The notes beneath the pieces are model-generated. The model ran no database searches. It worked only from the letters and a program-made list of their open reading frames with translations, and was not told the DNA's origin. The translations under genes were made by a program, and so were the position numbers. From Chitinophagaceae bacterium (lineage in GTDB: Bacteria; Bacteroidota; Bacteroidia; Chitinophagales; Chitinophagaceae): a DNA stretch of 7,927 nucleotides. The DNA is taken from NCBI GenBank assembly GCA_016787105.1, contig JAEUVI010000271.1:1-7927 (forward strand). The letters run 5' to 3'. Shown in pieces: positions 5,222 through 7,927 of the stretch. The first letter of the stretch is position 1; each line of letters starts with the position of its first letter.

Positions 5222-5637
5222 TGCATCTTTTTTATTTAAATAGCTCTTACTTTTTTTGTGGAAAAAAAAGTAACAAAAAAAGTCACCCCAAAACGATTAC
5301 ACCCCGTTTTGGGGATAGTTCCTTGATTAAGCTTTAGTACTACTGTGACTTCAGCAACATGAATTTTACTCCCTCATTCTTGTAACGAAGAGTGTTTAAC
5401 CAATTATTAAATCTCACCCCATCACTTCTTATATACGGAGTCTGCGATTCCCCTCTCCTTAAGAAGAAGGAGTGCAGCATCTTCATCATTTAGAAAAACT
5501 TTTCGGGGTGAGGTCGTTGCGCCATCGCGTCTTTGCGGGAAACCTCCTTGTGGTTAAAAAATAAACCGCTTTAGTTACTATCTGCAAATCCCATATATCG
5601 GCGATCTGGTAAATTAGCATTTCCAAAATTTCCTTTC
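5222..5637 (+). repeat. Non-coding, hairpin-rich region with dispersed-repeat character
   Basis: This stretch of 416 bases has no gene I can support. Near its start is a perfect 11-bp A/T hairpin (5247-5257 with 5263-5273), a 12-base tandem repeat with one mismatch (AAAAAAAGTAAC at 5263-5274, AAAAAAAGTCAC at 5275-5286) and a 10-bp hairpin CCCCAAAACG/CGTTTTGGGG (5286-5295, 5305-5314). Further on are CTCACCCC (5413-5420) with its inverse GGGGTGAG (5505-5512), the hairpin CTCCTT/AAGGAG (5455-5472), and a segment with repeated TTGCG/CGCG words (about 5514-5540). From memory these word types recur between genes in many Bacteroidota genomes. One window cannot prove dispersal. A near -7 box TAAATTAG at 5610-5617 may serve the next gene. 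Confidence 0.4.
5286..5314 (+). terminator. Strong hairpin after the helicase gene, possible terminator
   Basis: A perfect 10-bp stem (CCCCAAAACG with CGTTTTGGGG) closes a 9-base loop, 64 bases after the helicase stop. On the + strand the following ATAGTTCCTT is not T-rich, so it is not a classic terminator in that direction. On the - strand the stem is followed by TGAC and seven T. It may work with the neighbouring A/T hairpin at 5247-5273. Confidence 0.3.
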
Positions 5638-7893
5638 ATGAAAAAAATCATCACTGCCGCGGTATCAATAATACTTATACTCAATCTTTCCGCACAGCAG
5701 GTTACGAAAGAAGATTATAAAAGAGCTGCCAGTTTCCTTTGGCAAAACCTGAATAATAAAAAAATATTCAACGTGAACACACAGGTAAACTGGCTGAAAG
5801 ATAGCAGCGGCGGCTGGTTTCTTCTTTACAATAAAGAAGGAAAAACATTTATTAAAATAGATCCCAAAAAAGGAAAGACTGAACCGCTCTTCGATCATCA
5901 GCGGCTCGCCAAGCTCATTGGCGACATACTCAAAAAAGAAATCAAACCCACCGAGCTACCCTTCACTTATATAAACTATAATGATAAAATACATTGGGAA
6001 GTATCATTAGCTGATAAGAATTATGTACTCGACCTCAGCAATTATACTCTTACTCCCAAAAAAGAAGAAGCAACACCCAATCCACTCTAACAAAAATCAC
6101 CCGATGGCAAATGGATTGCTTTCGCCAAAGACCATAACCTGTATATCAGGTCAACCGCAACCGGTGAAGAGAAAAAACTCAGCAAAGAAGGGTTTACAAA
6201 TTATGAATACGGCAGCTATTACGATTGGGGCGAAATCATAGAAGGAGAAAACGGAACAAGACCTCCACACTTCGGCGTATCCTGGTCGCCTGATAGCAAG
6301 TGGATACAAACCTATATCTGCGACCTGCGCTCCGGCAGCAAGATGTACCTGCTCGACTGGAGCATTGATACATTATACCGCCCTAAGCTGCTCGGCTACT
6401 ATCGCGGCTCACCTGGCGATACCAACATGGTGTATATGACACCCGTATTTTTCAATACGCAGACCGGCGAAGAAATCCGCCAGGATGAATTCCGCAATGT
6501 GAATGCCGCACAGTTTGAATGGGCAAAGAATGAACCCGGTGTAATCTATTTTGAAAACGGTAAACGCGGCTACCAGCAGGTGGACCTTTACCGTTACGAT
6601 CTTAATGCAGGACAGAAAGAAAAGATATATACCGAAACAAGCGCTACCAATATCGATGGCTATTACTCGCAGCAACTCGATGAAACAGGTAAAATCCTTA
6701 TCCTCTCCGAGCAAAGCGGTTGGCGGCAACTCTACCTGCTGGATGCAAAAACGAAAACAATAAAGCCTGTTACCAAAGGAGAATACTTCATCAATACTAT
6801 TTTATTCGTTGATAAAAAAACACAAACCATTCTCTTTACTGCATCGGGTAAAGAACCCGGCCGCAACCCTTACTACCAGCATCTTTATAAAATAAAAATG
6901 GATGGCAGTGGCCTCGGCCTGCTCACACCCGAAAATGCCAATCACGATATAACGGTATCGCCCGATGGAAAATTTATCGCAGATAATATCTCCACGCTCA
7001 ACATGCCCACCCGCTCCATACTGCGCGATGCAAGAACCGGTAAGATTATTACAGAATACAGCCATGCCGATATCAGCGGGCTGATGGCGATGAACTTCCG
7101 CCTGCCCGAAGCATTCCAATGCACGGGCCGCGATGGCAGCACTACTATCTACGGCGCTATCTGGAAGCCTTCCAGGTTCGACTCCACAAAGCAGTACCCC
7201 GTTATCGACCAGAGTTATACCGGCCCGCATACATTTATGTTCCCCAAAAATTTTGTTTCTGCTATTGCCCGCAGCAACCAGGCATTGGCCGAACTCGGCT
7301 TTATCGTAGTTGCAGTTGACGGTATGGGTACTGCCAACCGCTCCAAGGCTTTTCACAATGTATCGTACAAGAACATGGGCAAAAATCTGCTTGACCATGT
7401 GATTGCCATCCGCGAACTCGGCAAGCGCTATACATGGATTGATACCAGCCGTGTCGGCATCTTTGGCCACTCGGCCGGTGGTTATGATGCGGGGCATGCT
7501 GTACTGGAATACCCGGATTTTTACAAAGTAGCAGTAGCCAGTAGTGCCGACCACGACTTTCGCATGGAGAAAGACTGGTGGCCCGAAATGTATATGGGCT
7601 GGCCGGTAGACAGTACCTACGGGCAGGTAAGCAATATAACGATGGCGCCTAACCTGAAAGGCAAACTACTCATTACCCATGGCGGCATCGATGAAAATGT
7701 AAATCCATCCGCTACTTTTAAACTTGCTGAAGCGCTTATTAAAGCCGATAAAGAATTTGACATGCTCATACTACCCAGCCAGCACCATGGTTACCAGGGT
7801 AAGTACAATGATTACTTTACCAAAAAGAAATGGAACTATTTTGTAGAGCACCTGCTGGGAGCCAAACCGATTTGGGATTTTGAGTTGAGGTAA
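5638..7893 (+). pseudogene. S9 family (DPP-IV type) secreted serine peptidase, interrupted by an in-frame TAA
   Basis: The stretch reads as one 751-codon frame broken only at codon 151 (TAA, 6088-6090). A signal peptide (MKKIITAAVSIILILNLSAQ) starts it, so the product would be exported. The DPP-IV N-terminal beta-propeller runs from about codon 100 to 460, with SPDGKWIAF at 154-162 and YEYGSYYDW at 189-197. A peptidase S9 alpha/beta-hydrolase domain covers about 545-750. The catalytic set is present: Ser612 in GHSAGG, Asp685 in GGIDENVNP and His717 (or 716) in QHHGYQ. Intact enzymes of this family cleave dipeptides or short peptides from peptide N-termini, often after proline or alanine. The pieces are 5638-6090 (150 residues, propeller start only) and a downstream frame whose first Met is at 6343 (516 residues, catalytic but lacking signal peptide and first blades). 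Neither should work alone. Recent nonsense mutation, sequencing error or stop read-through are possible. Confidence 0.85.
6088..6090 (+). other. Premature in-frame TAA inside the S9 peptidase gene
   Basis: The context is CTC-TAA-CAA-AAA-TCA-CCC-GAT. The codons before it (PNPL) and after it (QKSPDGKW) are in the same frame and read as continuous family sequence, so a single base change from CAA, GAA or AAA would explain it. TAA also ends yebC, the DCC gene and the gene at 2774, so the codon is a normal stop here. Confidence 0.9.
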
Positions 7894-7927
7894 ACCTAAA
7901 TGCGCAATGATTTTTATGTAGTCGGCT

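Noticed and set aside
5638..6090. A separate small secreted protein of 150 residues
   Set aside because: The frame continues without shift after the TAA directly into DPP-IV propeller sequence (SPDGKWIAF), and the part before it fits the N-terminus of that family. It is the first piece of a broken gene.
6088..6090. Reassigned TAA codon in this organism
   Set aside because: TAA is the natural stop of yebC, the DCC gene and the gene at 2774, and TGA and TAG also end genes here, so the standard bacterial code holds.
6085..6100. Frameshift as the cause of the peptidase break
   Set aside because: Codons before and after the TAA are in the same frame (5638, 6088, 6097 and 6343 are all congruent modulo 3), so a base substitution explains it and an indel does not.
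6802..7554. 250-residue open frame on the - strand
   Set aside because: It lies fully opposite the catalytic half of the S9 peptidase, whose motifs are unmistakable. The - strand product resembles no protein family and is a shadow frame.
1..7927. CRISPR array, tRNA, rRNA, transposase or defence island
   Set aside because: I found no regularly spaced repeats, no cloverleaf with anticodon arm, no rRNA signature and no integrase or transposase motifs on either strand.

Overview
The window looks like a chromosomal segment of a Bacteroidota bacterium, most likely of the Chitinophagaceae or a close relative. Three things point there: several genes are preceded by the Bacteroidota-type -7 box TAnnTTTG instead of a Shine-Dalgarno site; the YebC protein has the Bacteroidota-style N-terminus; and the gene set (carboxypeptidase-regulatory-like secreted protein, DCC-family protein, DbpA-like helicase, S9 peptidase) is typical. 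All supported genes lie on the + strand. There is no CRISPR array, no recognisable tRNA or rRNA, no transposase, and no sign of a phage or defence island.

Layout. 1-410 is the 3' end of an APC-family amino acid permease, closed by a strong terminator (431-457). 599-1321 is yebC, with a promoter and a leader of about 110 nt in front and a strong terminator behind (1341-1382). 1407-1808 is a DCC-family (DUF393) protein starting at GTG. 1969-2466 is a dCMP/cytidine deaminase-family protein starting at TTG. 2774-3469 is a secreted protein with a carboxypeptidase-regulatory-like domain. 3470-3895 has no protein gene, but holds a complete-looking promoter, complementary segments and a terminator, which together suggest a small RNA of about 165 nt. 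3896-5221 is a DbpA-like RNA helicase. 5222-5637 is non-coding and rich in hairpins and repeat-like sequence. 5638-7893 is an S9 (DPP-IV type) secreted peptidase read in one frame but broken by a single in-frame TAA at 6088-6090.

The genes appear to be mostly single transcription units, not one operon: terminators separate several of them and each of four has its own -7 box. YebC (translation or regulation) and the DbpA-like helicase (ribosome assembly) are housekeeping functions, the deaminase belongs to pyrimidine nucleotide supply, and the permease and peptidase fit uptake and use of peptides and amino acids. I see no shared pathway linking them.

The most notable points are the candidate orphan small RNA at 3574-3738, the nonsense codon in an otherwise intact peptidase gene, and the repeated arrangement TAnnTTTG + 4 nt + start codon, which implies leaderless mRNAs. 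I found no convincing new multi-gene system.
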